Part shown: positions 32,907 to 43,754 of the stretch, one piece after another
Layout of the letters: each line of letters opens with the position of its first letter
Position numbering within the stretch: the first letter of the stretch is position 1
NCBI GenBank assembly: GCA_030998225.1
Contig: JAPYXD010000686.1
Location: 3,844,001-3,908,000 of the forward strand
Direction of reading: 5' to 3'
DNA from: Diplolepis rosae
Lineage: Eukaryota; Arthropoda; Insecta; Hymenoptera; Diplolepididae
DNA length: 64,000 bases
Notes under the pieces: generated by a model
Told to the model about the DNA's origin: nothing
Database searches by the model: none
What the model saw: only the letters and a program-made list of their open reading frames with translations
Made by a program: the position numbers and the translations under genes

Positions 32907-33610
32907 CTGTTTACTTTAATATTTTTCAACCTGCTTTATAACTGTTGACCTAATAAAATTTTTGAATTTAAAAATTTTTCCCGCCTGCAGATATACCACT
33001 CACCTTAACCTTACATTTATGGTACTTTTCAAATTAGTCGTCATGGACTCTCCATGAAAGTTGTTGTGACAGTCTAAATACATAGATTAATCTTTTACAA
33101 TGAGTAAGTTTATAAAACTAAATTTTTTACATGGTTTTACATTTCAAATATAATTTTAATACCTTTCTTAATTAAGTATTGCTTTGCTGAATATTTTAGT
33201 TTTATTTATAGAATCCTAAACAACTGGGATATAGACTTGACCTCTTAGAGGTTAAGTTTACAATTTTACATATAATGATGAATTGTAAAAGAAAAATCAC
33301 AACATACTTATAACTGGATTATTTATTTTATCTCCTGGCAATTTTTAATAATTTTAAACAAGTTTTTGCAACACTGATATTGTGATAATAAGATGAAGTA
33401 CTAACTTGAGACTTCATTAATATGTAATTTCTACGAAGCATTATATAACCATGTGACGTCTTTTTTATAAAAAAATTTTTTATAAATCTGTAATCCTCGC
33501 AACGAACTGTTTAAGGTAACATCTTATGATATTTTCTACGCAAGTCTTGGGCTATTTGTTGTTACATGTTTCGTCTTCAATTAACCTATGTGTATTATTA
33601 TTTATTTTAG

Positions 33611-33655
33611 TCTTGATAAGGAATGAAGCTTCATTCGAAACGTCGACTTGCTGAG
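33611..33655 (+). ncRNA. Hammerhead-ribozyme-like motif in the PLE terminal repeat
   Basis: TTGATAAG, a perfect hairpin stem (GAATGAAG/CTTCATTC), then GAAAC and GTC. This matches the order CUGAUGAG - stem II - GAAAC - GUC of the minimal hammerheads described in Penelope-like elements, with two changes in the first core box. Probably a decayed or inactive version. Confidence 0.45.
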
Positions 33656-33765
33656 GAAATTAATAAATATTCTTTTTCAAAGGAATTTTTGAAACTGAAC
33701 TTTTGATTTCCCTCTTATAATATCTTAACAAATACCAGAAAGGCCATCATCTACTTAATCAACAA

Positions 33766-34386
33766 AGAAATATTGACTAGTTTACGTTAAAATTGATCGA
33801 AGTCATTTTTAGAGGTGAACTTATTGAATAGTGACTTATGGATCAATTTGCATGCAATTTTATAGGCAAATGAGTCTAAATCAAAACTAAAACAAGCTTG
33901 AAAATATTAAAAGTTTTTGATTTGCTAGCTTGTTGATAACTATTAGTATGACTATTATTAAATAATTAAAATTGCATAATTATGCTGATAAATTGTGACT
34001 ATTTTATAGGAATTTATCTTTAAAATAAGCTAAGAACACTAAAAAAGGTTTATAATTTTAGAAGTCATTAAAATTTTAGAAAAAATTGAATTGTGCAGTG
34101 TTTTTACAATATTTTTGTAGAATATACGCGTAATCACTTCTTCTTGGGCTTATTTTTCGTAGAAATTTAATATTTTTCAACATATGAAAGAAAATAAATT
34201 TTATCTCTAATATTATGCAAATTATGAGATCTTAAATTATCATCACAAAATTGGTGGACTGACAATTCTGGCCGGTACTGTTTTTCCTGTGATCAGCAGC
34301 TTTTCGCCAGGAAAAGTTTAAAATAAGCATATATATTTTATCTATATAAATATAATTTCTTCAATTTTAACAGTTTGTCTAATAAA
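33766..34386. other. AT-rich sequence, nothing recognised
   Basis: No frame longer than short random ones; mixed AT-rich sequence between the PLE end and the TA-flanked element. Confidence 0.4.
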
Positions 34387-34388
34387 TA

Positions 34389-35514
34389 GGGTAAGTGTGG
34401 GTATTACTGTGGATGCCCCAGTTACTGCGGTTTCAAATAAAACTAATGATATGCAATGTTTTAAAGATATATAACGCCACAGAACAATTAAAAACAATTA
34501 ATTTCTAATCCAAGCATAATAAGTATCAACGAATTATCAATAGTTACGATATTTGCAGCTAATTGATTGCAATTTGAAACTCTCATGTTCCCGATTCCCA
34601 CAGTTTTAATGCTTAGATTTGTTGACAGGTCATGAACACGTTCTGAAAAACTTGTTATAATTCCGTTTCTGAAAATAAAATATTTATTGTGATATTATTT
34701 TTTGCAAAGTAAATATCTTATTTTTCTAAATATTTATGCAAAATAACAAAAATACGTTTTTTAATCATTTTTTTACCAAAACAGTATTTGGTTCATGATT
34801 TTCATAGGTGTATAAATTACTGCGATCTGTCAGGCGGCATTGCATAACCTTTCAATCTATTACAAATGCTTCGTTATGCTTACTTTTTATAATTGAGATT
34901 AAACAAAATGTTGGAAACTCCAAAATCGTTGCTAATGAGGCAAGAGGAAGTCAAGTAATATAATTTTAAGGTAATAATTAAATAAGAGTTATAATATTAT
35001 TTAATCTTAATTTGTTAAAAATGCTTCATGTTCACTTTTTATAATATAGTTTAAATAAAATGTTCAACACTCCTTAATCGTTGCTAAAGATGCAAGAGGA
35101 ACTCAAGTGATATAATTTTAAGTTAAATTAAATAAAATTATTAATCTTAATTTGTTAAGAATGGTTCGTCGTGTTTACTTTTTATAATTGAGATTAAATA
35201 AAATGTTCAACGTAGCTGAAGTTGTTGTTGTTGAATTCGCAGTAGTTGGAGCGCAGTAATTGGGGATTCCGCAGTAATTGGTGCGCAGTAATTCATGCAA
35301 ACCCGCAGTAATACCTACATGGAACATTTTTTTTAGATTCGCATTTTCTAAGTAAATCTGGTTTCTTTTCAGGGTTTAAGGACTGAATGCTACTTACTTA
35401 ATACCAAATACTGTTTTAAAAATTAATTCGCGACGACTTTTTCATCTCAAAATCTTTTTTTTAACTTTAAAAGCCGTCTTGATTTTCGATCCGCAGTAAT
35501 TGGCACATTTACCC
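34389..35514. mobile_element. Non-autonomous DNA transposon with ~28 bp inverted ends, TA-flanked
   Basis: The left end GGGTAAGTGTGGGTATTACT and the reverse complement of the right end, GGGTAAATGTGCCAATTACT, match well. Both sides are flanked by TA. Length is 1126 bp and there is no transposase frame. GCAGTAATTGG-like words recur many times inside, near both ends. Tc1/mariner-type TA targeting is likely but unproven. Confidence 0.65.
34862..35215 (+). repeat. ~150 bp tandem repeat, about 2.3 units
   Basis: Units starting near 34868, 35022 and 35163 share ACTTTTTATAATTGAGATTAA and the sequence up to AATCGTTGCTAA. They lie inside the TA-flanked element. Confidence 0.65.
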
Positions 35515-35644
35515 TACCTGTTAGAAAAAAAATGCGAGATTTTAATTTTTGAATCGCGCCACTTCAGTCGTTTGCTTTTTGTAACCTCAAATTTTCCTTT
35601 ACATATAAAAAGCATTACTGTATTTATTTACATTTCAATAGTCG

Positions 35645-35840
35645 CTTGTCGAAAATCCGACATTCGACTCAGCGCTTGCTCGTATTCGAATGTCGGAAAG
35701 CGACTCACGTTTGAGTCGGTTGTCAAAAATCCGACATTCGACTCAGCGCTTGCTCGTATTCGAATGTCGGAAAGCGACTCACGTTTAAGTCAGTTGTCGA
35801 AAATCCGGCATTCGACACAGCGTTTGCTCGAATTCGACTA
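35645..35840 (+). repeat. 74 bp tandem repeat with internal palindrome, ~2.6 units
   Basis: CCGACATTCGACTCAGCG starts at 35657, 35731 and (with two changes) 35805, so the period is exactly 74. Each unit contains CCGACATTCGA facing TCGAATGTCGG, so each can form a hairpin. Confidence 0.8.
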
Positions 35841-35864
35841 ATGCAAATCACTGATCAATACCTA

Positions 35865-36063
35865 TCATCAAAAAAGTGATAATCCCCAAAAGACAGTTAA
35901 AATTTTTTTTTTTTTCAAATTCACAAAAATCCGACTAGTACTTATAGACAATAAATTTAAAATTAACAATAGTATGCCGGTCGTCAGTTACTAGTCCAAT
36001 TTTTGTAAATTTTATCAGGAATTTTTTTAAAGTGTCTTTTGGGGATTATTACTTTTTTGATGA
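35865..36063. mobile_element. MITE-like hairpin, ~200 bp
   Basis: TCATCAAAAAAGTGATAATC at the left pairs with its reverse complement at the right (one difference). Pairing continues through CCCCAAAAGACA and further in with mismatches, giving arms of about 90 bases. It is a short fold-back element with no coding capacity. Confidence 0.6.
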
Positions 36064-38154
36064 ATGATATCGCCAAAAAATTTGTATGTTGAAAGATATG
36101 ACCAAAAATGTTTTTTTAATGGTTTTTGGCCAAAAGGGATTTACTTTCTTCATGTAATTTTGGGATTTCCCTTTTTTTGTTGAAAGATATAGACCAAAAA
36201 TATTTTTTATGTGTGCTTTTTTGCCTGAGCGTCGAAACATTTTTTCCGACTACTATCAACTACAAGACGTACATCTTCAATGCGTAAGTTGTATACATAG
36301 CATCTTGAAACCTATTATATTAACTGTAGGCGCACATTTATTATTTGATAAAGCTTGTGACAATTCTATTGAATCATATTTATTACTATTTTAAACAACT
36401 CTAGCTGCATAGGCGTGATAAGTGCCAACGAACCACAAAATATAAATAATTAGGATTCACCACCCTGATTTAATCAGCAACCTAACCTTCCGTTTTTTAA
36501 ATTTTACCTAGGCAACCTTGCCTTAGCTTGAAAAGTAACCAATATACGCCATACATGAGTTACGTTGATGTTGATTGACACTGTGAATGCTCGATAACAG
36601 TCGTTCTGTTCTTGTGTGAAGATGTTGTTATGCTTATGAATAATTAGCATATACCTCATCAGAGATAAAAGCAGTAAGAATTTTGTAAATATTGGTTCGA
36701 AGTCGTTCTTCTTCATTGCAAATTTCAGACCGCACATGGTATTTGACAGCTGACGTTTCATAGATTATTCAGTAAAAAAAGAATTTCAGTTTTTGTTGTT
36801 TTTTTATTGTTTTGCACTGCTTTGAACGTATCACATACATGCGTTTAAAGACATTTAAAACAACTTGGTTACGTTAATAAGCTCGATATTTGGGATCCTC
36901 GCAAATTGAACAAAATTCAATTCACCAAATGAATTTTCATAGGATCATGGAGCACGCGAAATGAGCCTGCACAATCGACATCAAAAGCCGATATTCATCA
37001 AAAGAAGGTTCCTTTTTTCACAGAAAAAATGGTTTAAATATATATTGAAAATTCCATCTGATCTTAAATTACGTTAATTCTAAATCACAGGTTGATAGGC
37101 TCGATATGGTAGAGTTCGGTTATCATGCTGAATGATACACTCTTCTAATTATCTACATAATCGACTGAAATGATTTAGAAAATTTGGTATATAGTTCATG
37201 ATATATCCGTGGCCAAATTACGACACACCGGAGCGTAATCTTCTTCTTATTCTTCTTCTCCTTCGTACAGCGTTGGCACCGTACTGACAAAGCATTGTAC
37301 ATTTGAACTGCGCATGCGTCTATTACAATACGCTACTACTACACAAAATCGAGAAATTCAAAATGACCGGAAGTATTCGCGGAATGTCAAGTGAGATGGG
37401 CGATAATCACGGCAATTTCGACCTTTTCAGATTGGATTCGAGTGCACGCATAAAAACTCGTATATGCGCCGAAGTCACATAAAATAGAATATGTGCCAAT
37501 GCACACAATTAGGGTAATTACGAGACTCGCTTAAAATGCTCGCAGCACTGATCGCGCCTCGGCTTTGATCTCCTGCGAGGATTGTCGCTCGTCGCGTAAT
37601 AACCCTCATTATGCACCTAGGCACATAATATACTATTACAGCATAAAAAGTCAATAACTTTTCGATTGACGGCGACTGGCACAACACGAAAAGGTTGCGG
37701 CGCTAGTCTTGATGATTGTGTCGGAGGACTGGCACATTGACATGTTACGTGATTCAGTGTCCGGATAGTTTTGTTTATTAACATAAGAATAATAGAATCT
37801 TTAAAGAAATAAATACATTGTATGCGAAATTTATTTTGACAAAGTATACATGCATTACTTCTTTCATATCGTAAAAATTGAGGTGTATATTTCCTTATGA
37901 AATTCAATCTGTTTCTAACGAAAACAGTAAGCGCGTAATATTTTCTGAGAAATAATTGACATCGACTTACACAATATTGATTTTTTTGAAACTATTGCTC
38001 AAGAAAACAAAATGTTTCGTGTCATCTTTACTTCTTAACTACAGCTTACTTAAAAAAAAAATTTCAGTAAAATTTATTAATTATTCATTTAACAAAAGTC
38101 GGAAACGATTGACTTTGTCCGGACTCTGGCACATGTCCGAGGACTAGTACATTT
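36064..38154. other. Intergenic, nothing recognised
   Basis: About 2.1 kb without a supported gene. Near 36085-36200 the phrase GTTGAAAGATAT followed by ACCAAAAAT recurs. Short frames such as 36504-36761 look random. Confidence 0.4.
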
Positions 38155-38362
38155 ACCTTACCTCTATTGTTGATGTGCTGGGGCGTCCGGGGCGTTCGTC
38201 ATCTTCAACGTCTTCACGGCCATCTTGGAAACGCTTATACCACTCGTGAACTCTTGTTTTACTCATAGCAGACTCACCAAATGCCTTTGTTAACATTTCA
38301 CCCACTTTGTTACACTTTATTTCATTTTTGACGCCAAATTTGATACAAATTCTTTGATCCAT
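38155..38362 (-). pseudogene. mariner transposase N-terminal helix-turn-helix fragment
   Basis: Begins MDQRICIKFGVKNEIKCNK and contains TRVHEWYKRFQDGREDVEDD followed by RPGRP. These are the two HTH halves and linker motif of mariner transposases. The catalytic domain with its Asp triad is missing. Confidence 0.75.
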
Positions 38363-38567
38363 TTCTTTGAACAAACGAAAATCACTGAGCTCATAAAAAG
38401 ACGTCTAACCTTAGCGGCTGCCACAGACAGTAAACAATGAATACAGCTAAAGATTTTATCATACGTCAGGGGCATGTATACCAACATAATAAAAAAAAAA
38501 TTGACAATAGGACTCTCCAAACCCGCGAAATAAAAAAATTCCAGTTATTTTCTGAACACACCTCGTA
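38155..38567 (-). mobile_element. mariner-type transposon, 5' fragment
   Basis: The element starts on the minus strand at 38567 with TACGAGGTGTGTTCAGAAAA, a mariner-like end. It then carries the first ~70 codons of a transposase (ATG at 38362) and is cut at 38155. Confidence 0.7.
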
Positions 38568-38823
38568 AAATAAGGCGTAAGACCTGGATTGTCAATGATG
38601 TTTTGCAGAACTGCCTTTCTTCTTCGGTTCCAGACTCTTCTATTGCAGCCTTAGCAATTTTCTCATCAGCTCCATCTTTAAGAAGTTCAACTACTCTCTG
38701 GTGGGTGGTTAAAGGGCGTCCAGATTCTTGCATTTTCACCCTTGGATAGCAGATGTTGTGTCAAAATTGTACGTTTTTGATCTGCAATGCGCTTCTTCGT
38801 CACTCCTGTAATTACAGAATTCT
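38568..38823. other. Short unidentified stretch
   Basis: A short minus-strand frame (38739-38545, LTTHQRVVELLKDGADEKIA) may be the start of an unknown repeat-family protein; I cannot name it. Confidence 0.25.
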
Positions 38824-39381
38824 AAGAATCCACTGATTGAAAGTGAAAAGGCTCCTCCACTTCATATCAAACTTGGACTCATGAAACAATTTGTAAAAGC
38901 TTTCGACACAGAAGGTGATTGCTTCAAGTACCTTGTAGAACGATTTCCCGGTTTGACTGAAGCCAAAATAAAAGGAGGAATATTTTTTGGACCACAAATA
39001 AGCGAATTGATGAAAACAACGCAATTTTAGGATTTTATGACCAATTTTAAAAAAAGTGCTTGGATCAGTTTAAAAAAAGTAGTCAAAGGATTCTTAGGCA
39101 ACCAAAAATCAAGTGATTATGATGAATTTGTCAACAATATGCTTAAAAGCTTTCAATAGTTAGGCTCCAACATGAGCACTAAAGTACATTACTTGCATTC
39201 TCATCTTGATTGGTTCCCTGAGAATTTGGGTGATGTTAGCGAAGAACAACGGTAGCGTTTTTATCAGGATATAAAGAAAATGGAGCGGCGTTATCAAGGA
39301 AAGTGGTCCACAGCTATTCTGGCAGACTACTGCTGCTCTTTACAACGTGACAAGCCACATGCTAAAAATGGTATCATAAAA
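38824..39381 (+). pseudogene. Pseudogene of a widespread arthropod repeat protein
   Basis: One phase runs about 185 codons with three in-frame stops, near 39029, 39159 and 39255. Conserved-looking blocks are IKLGLMKQFVKAF, GGIFFGPQISELMK, VKGFLGNQKSSDY, YLHSHLDWFPENLGDVSEEQ and RYQGKWSTAILADYC. I recall this combination as a family of uncharacterised, repetitive proteins in insects and other animals, probably transposon-derived. I cannot assign a biochemical role. Confidence 0.6.
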
Positions 39382-39401
39382 GCGGAGATTAGTCTTATCA
39401 G

Positions 39402-39565
39402 TGTTCACAGATTTCGTAAAATTTTTGCTCCCACAATGGATCCCTCCAGTTCACGGTTTCTTCCTCGCTCCACTGCCAGAAGTTGGTTGAATGAGGAAGA
39501 CGCAATGAGCTGGTGGGATCCATGGTGGGAGCAAAAATCTTACGCAATCTGTGAACACTGAGTCT
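39402..39565. repeat. Imperfect inverted repeat, ~70 bp arms
   Basis: GTTCACAGATTTCGTAAAAT at the left faces its near complement at the right (ATTTCGTAAA vs ATTGCGTAAG). Pairing runs through TTTTTGCTCCCAC and ATGGATCCC to CTTCCTC. The loop is about 30 bases. It directly follows the repeat-protein pseudogene. Confidence 0.7.
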
Positions 39566-39961
39566 TATCATAAATGGCAAGGTTTCCAAATGAACTGGCA
39601 TCAAATTGCTGAGTCTTTGCTTGATCATATTTGATTGCAGGGTCACATATTGATCTTGCCTTGGGTTTCAAACCCCGATTCACCTTGTCTCAAGTGGCTG
39701 GTTGGAGATTGATCTTGCCTTAGACGGCTGGGTCACCATAAAGTCATTCCTTCAGTGGCCAGATCACATATTAATTCTTGCCTTAGGTGACTAGCTTATA
39801 TGACCGTAAGGCCTACCTGTCGTGGGTTTGATGTTATTGCATTTGAGGTTACGGGGTTGCAGCGTACTTGGGTTTTGAATAGCAGAGCCCTACCTGTCGT
39901 GGGTCTGATGTCCTATCATTTAGCTACTCCACAACAAAGCAATGTAGACCTGTGATCTCAG
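39566..39961. other. Repetitive non-coding stretch
   Basis: Phrases such as CACATATTGATCTTGCCTT and CCTACCTGTCGTGGGT occur two or three times; no gene seen. Confidence 0.4.
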
Positions 39962-39965
39962 TTAA

Positions 39966-40408
39966 GAGCGGGGTAAGGGTTTTTAGGCGAAAATAACCAC
40001 ATTTTTATGAATTTTTTTCAGAAATTCGAATGAAGTGAATTTATTAAAACCTTTCATGCATTATTGTGTACTATTTCAACAACATTCTGTAATTTTTTCA
40101 TGCAGAAATATTCATAAATAACCCGGTGACAGAGCTTCTCCCGGAACGTTCTTAAAATAAGACCACTTGCGGTGTTCACTGTATCTCAGCTAGAAATTAT
40201 CTGACATCGAAAAACAAAAAAATTTAGTCAAAGTAACATCAAATCTAGCCCCCAAGGTTCTCTCATTTTTTTTTTATTTTAAAATTTTTGGTGCCCATTT
40301 GAAGTGAAAACTGCTATTTTTCACCAAAAGTATATTTTTCAAATGTTTAACTATAAGATAAGACAAAAAAAATCGATTTTTTCAAAATTACAAATCCTTA
40401 CCCCGCCC
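39966..40408. mobile_element. TTAA-flanked MITE, 443 bp (piggyBac-type)
   Basis: TTAA at 39962-39965 and 40409-40412 flank inverted ends GAGCGGGGTAAGGGTTT and GGGCGGGGTAAGGATTT. TTAA duplication is characteristic of piggyBac transposition, so this is a candidate non-autonomous piggyBac relative. Its ends differ from those of the element at 12742. Confidence 0.7.
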
Positions 40409-40412
40409 TTAA

Positions 40413-41561
40413 TTTAATTGATTTTCAGGTTTCTATATCTTCATATCCAAATCATGATGATTTCGTTTTAAAAAATTTGGGAATGATATGGTAGATGGTA
40501 GCAGACGTACATAAACTATTTTTACCTCTGAGAGTTAGGAAGTTTAGAATCTGACAGAATCCTCCTAGTGAAACTTTTATTTAATGGCGTCGTCTAGTGT
40601 GATAGGTCGAAAAATTGAAAGGAATTTATTTCCATAAATTGCATTCTCAACTTCTTTAGAATAATTTTATAAGAGGTTTTTTGATATTCGAAGTCTTTAC
40701 ATAAATGCAAACGCAAAACTTAGCCGGTAAAGCTGTTTGTCTTATGCGCACTTAAACTTTCTGACGCATTTTTCAAATTTTTTAATACGATATCTCAAAA
40801 ACGACTGAATGGATAAAGTTCAAATTTTCATGGTATATTATGTACATCCATATTTCTAGCAGATAGATATACAGATTGTTATAATTTTTGTTCCTTTGAT
40901 TTGAGATAAGTAAAACAGGCAGAATCACGTTGACCGTCAATGTCTACAGAAAAAACCAAGATTGTATATTTATATGGTTCGTCTTCAAATATTCCCAAGA
41001 AAGGACAAAAAACACGACCTCCTTATTAGACTGTACAACATTTCTTACCTTCTTTTACTCATGCTATAGTGATTGGTGATTTAAGTCGGTATTTGTTTCT
41101 GTAGATCAGGAAACCGAATTTGAACGTATCCCACCTGGTTTCTTTATTTTATGGAACGGGTTCATAAAAACAAATAACCCGTATTTGGTTATTTTCAGCA
41201 TCATGTAGCGAGCCCTGCTCAAAATGACGCATAGAACCCAGATAAGAATCGGTTCAAGTTGGTTCTTATACGGCGCTACTGGATTTACACCTGGTTTTTG
41301 TCCCCAGTTTATACCCGGAACTGAACCTGGTTCTATCTGGGATCGCATAATATCTTTACCCGGTTTCTACATGGTTCTTATCCGGGACCTTTGAGATTTT
41401 TATCCAGTTTGCATCCGGCTCCTTGAAATACTTATACCCGGTTCTTATCTGGCACTTAATCCGATTCTATCTGGGTTGATATAATATTTTGTCCGGTTTC
41501 TATATGGGTCTATTTGGGCTCTATAAGATTCTTATCCGGTTAAGTGATCTGCAGGAACATA
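40413..41561. other. Intergenic with degenerate repeat at 41100-41540
   Basis: No gene. From about 41125 to 41540, variants of CCGGTTCTTATCTGGG and ACCCGGTTTCTACATGG recur many times on both strands, an irregular minisatellite. Confidence 0.45.
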
Positions 41562-42585
41562 CACTGTAAAAAATGATCTAGGGAAAATTATGGAAGATTC
41601 ATAAAATCACAGCGCTTCTCTGTGTAAATTTACTTAGTTCCGTAAATTTATATTGATGGAGGATGTGATTTTCCGACAAGTGTGTAAAATCACTTCAATC
41701 AGCGTTGGACATAAAATGACCCTTGTTAAGCGATTTAAAATCGCATCGTCTGTCGTATGAATTTTCCAAACGTAAACTGAAATTGTGCTTGAGGTTTGCG
41801 CAAAATTACCGCCTAGCCGTAAATTCCCGGATGAGAATTTAATCTTCATTTCGCTGTTCGTGATTTTCAGTTCACTTTCGGAATTTCACGTTTCCGAGCT
41901 CTGCATTCGCTGTTCGGTTGTTTTCAATTCTTCACGTCGTTATTATAAACCCGACATTTAGGAAATGCAATTCTCATAATCATCATTTATTTAATACATT
42001 ACATATTTTAAATTCCAACTAGCATCGATAAATCCTGTACCACAAAATGGGGTAATAACTAAAATGTTTTACAATTGATATAAACCCTACACGATTTAAT
42101 TTTGGATTACAAAATAATAAGAAATATGCGAAATTAAATCGTGAAGGGTTTGTAAAAATCGTTTAAAACTTCAGTGATTACTTCGTCTTAAATTTTGCAG
42201 TTTAAGATTTATTATTGTCAGTTTAAATTGGAAATATTTCATTTATTAAGTAAATACGATTATCTAAAGTTCTCAATAAAGAATTTTGATAATGTATATA
42301 TATATAAAATAATCCAGAATGCGGATGGGAAATTCCACCCATTAATTGAATTTTCTATCCAAAGCCGGAATTTTCGTTCCACGTTAGGTATAATTACGGA
42401 CAAGTTTAGGAATAATACGGTAGCAGTTCGTAAAATTCACGACTAGATGGAGTTTTACGATCAAGGATAGAAATTTACGAAATGTCTGTAATTTTCAATC
42501 CATCCGTAATTTTACACCGTCCAACGAGGGTCATTTTATGTCCCTCGTCCGGCGATGTAAAATTCCGCTGAAATTTTTTACAGTG
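41562..42585. mobile_element. Non-autonomous DNA transposon with CACTG ends, 1024 bp
   Basis: The ends CACTGTAAAAAAT are perfect 13 bp inverted repeats. Subterminal sequence is also inverted: GGACATAAAATGACCC near 41708 faces its complement near 42530. TA flanks both sides. No transposase frame. CACTG ends recall the CACTA group, but the superfamily is unproven. Confidence 0.65.
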
Positions 42586-43277
42586 TAGGTAAATCAAATA
42601 AGAGAAGTAGTTGAATCGACGAGTATTCTTAGTATATTTAAAAACTGTATTGACTTTCAATTAGACACTTAACTTACTATTTTTATATACACACTTACCT
42701 TCAAACACACAGCCCCCTCTACACTACACAAACGCTCGTTTAGGCAGTATTAAAAATTATTCTTAACGCTGCGGGTTCGAACCCTCTCTACTTATAATTA
42801 ACGCATTACTAACCTAAAGACTAAGCCTCTCGGCTGCACATGCTTGGAACTTGGAATGCAAGAAAGAAAATAGCGCTTATAACTTGCAACTACTGCAGGG
42901 TCATGTAAGAAGTAAATTATCTCATAAAGAAATTATACATTCAAGTTCGCAAAAAGTAATTCCAACTAATGAAGTACTATTTAAAAAAATAGTATTTTGG
43001 TATTTTATTATTGTCACTGCCTCGAAACATTTAGATACACACACATACACACACGTACCCGCATATGATTATTATGATTACATGCGAATTCACACCGTGC
43101 CGCCGAATTTTCTAAACAAAAAACCGTGAAAATTGCTTGCTGACTCCTGAGCTTTTTTAACTAACTCACAGAAAACGTCGCTCGTATAGGAATTGTATTT
43201 CTTTAAACACACTAACGGCATATTTTTCTGTTAGGCTTGTATTTTATTACTGACATCAAGAGAAACTTTTAAAATAG
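42586..43277. other. Intergenic upstream of the dynein exons
   Basis: No exon recognised. A short (AC)n stretch lies at about 43035-43055. It may be an intron of the dynein gene. Confidence 0.35.
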
Positions 43278-43521
43278 CGTACTGTGAAAATTACTGAAAC
43301 GAATATTCACCTCTATTCTCATCAAAATGATCAGAAATTTAATTTAATAAGTTTTGAAGATTACAGATACTGGAATGATCCTAGTGATGAGTTTAGAGGA
43401 AAAGAAGGATGTTTATTACCATTGTGGAAAATTAGCTACGAGAGGATGAAAAAACACGACATTACTGATGTGTGCTTCAACAGCAGATATTATGATTTAT
43501 TTGCTGTATCGTTTGGAACAA
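43278..43521 (+). CDS. DNAI1: Axonemal dynein intermediate chain 1-like, exon
   Basis: An internal exon between a TAG acceptor (43275-43277) and a GTATAT donor at 43522. The peptide includes YRYWNDPSDEFRGKEG, LLPLWKISYERMKK and YYDLFAVSFGT. It lines up with the segment just before the WD repeats of outer-arm dynein intermediate chain 1, a subunit of ciliary and flagellar motors. No stop interrupts it, and the next exon joins in phase. It is the only clear host gene in the window. The initiator is not here; upstream exons are not recognised. Confidence 0.75.
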
Positions 43522-43610
43522 GTATATAAAGTTTTGTCTTGGGTTCCTAACAAGTTCTCAGTATAAACAGATTTCAATTTTCAACTTTAACCGGAAACTA
43601 TGCATTTCAG

Positions 43611-43754
43611 TGTCTTTTGACAGCCCAATATCAACAGGATCAATTTGTCTATTCAGCTTGAAAAATGCATCGTATCCTGAATGGATTTGCCTAACCGAGT
43701 CACCTGCAATGTGCCTAAATTTTAATGCCCAGCATCCACATATTTTGGCCGTCG
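43611..43754 (+). CDS. DNAI1: Axonemal dynein intermediate chain 1-like, next exon
   Basis: After TGCATTTCAG (43601-43610). The phase joins the previous exon through a split ATG codon across an 89 bp intron. The peptide SICLFSLKNASYPEWIC and CLNFNAQHPHILAVG matches the first WD-like blade of DNAI1. It ends at GTCG with donor GTAAGC at 43755. Later WD exons were not found downstream in the window, which is filled with repeats, so the next intron is long or the gene is broken. Confidence 0.75.

Larger units (their letters stand above)
31231..33765 (+). mobile_element. Penelope-like element, plus copy, right part
   Basis: Begins with the ~937 bp duplicate of 25973-26909, then continues through the rest of RT, the GIY-YIG domain, 3' UTR and the terminal repeat. 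The 3' UTR (32907-33276) is the reverse complement of the minus copy's 22480-22850. 33645-33765 is the reverse complement of 25383-25503. Confidence 0.87.

Noticed and set aside
37475..37907. Minus-strand frames around 37.5-37.9 kb as genes
   Set aside because: Short, no recognisable domain, and overlapping each other.
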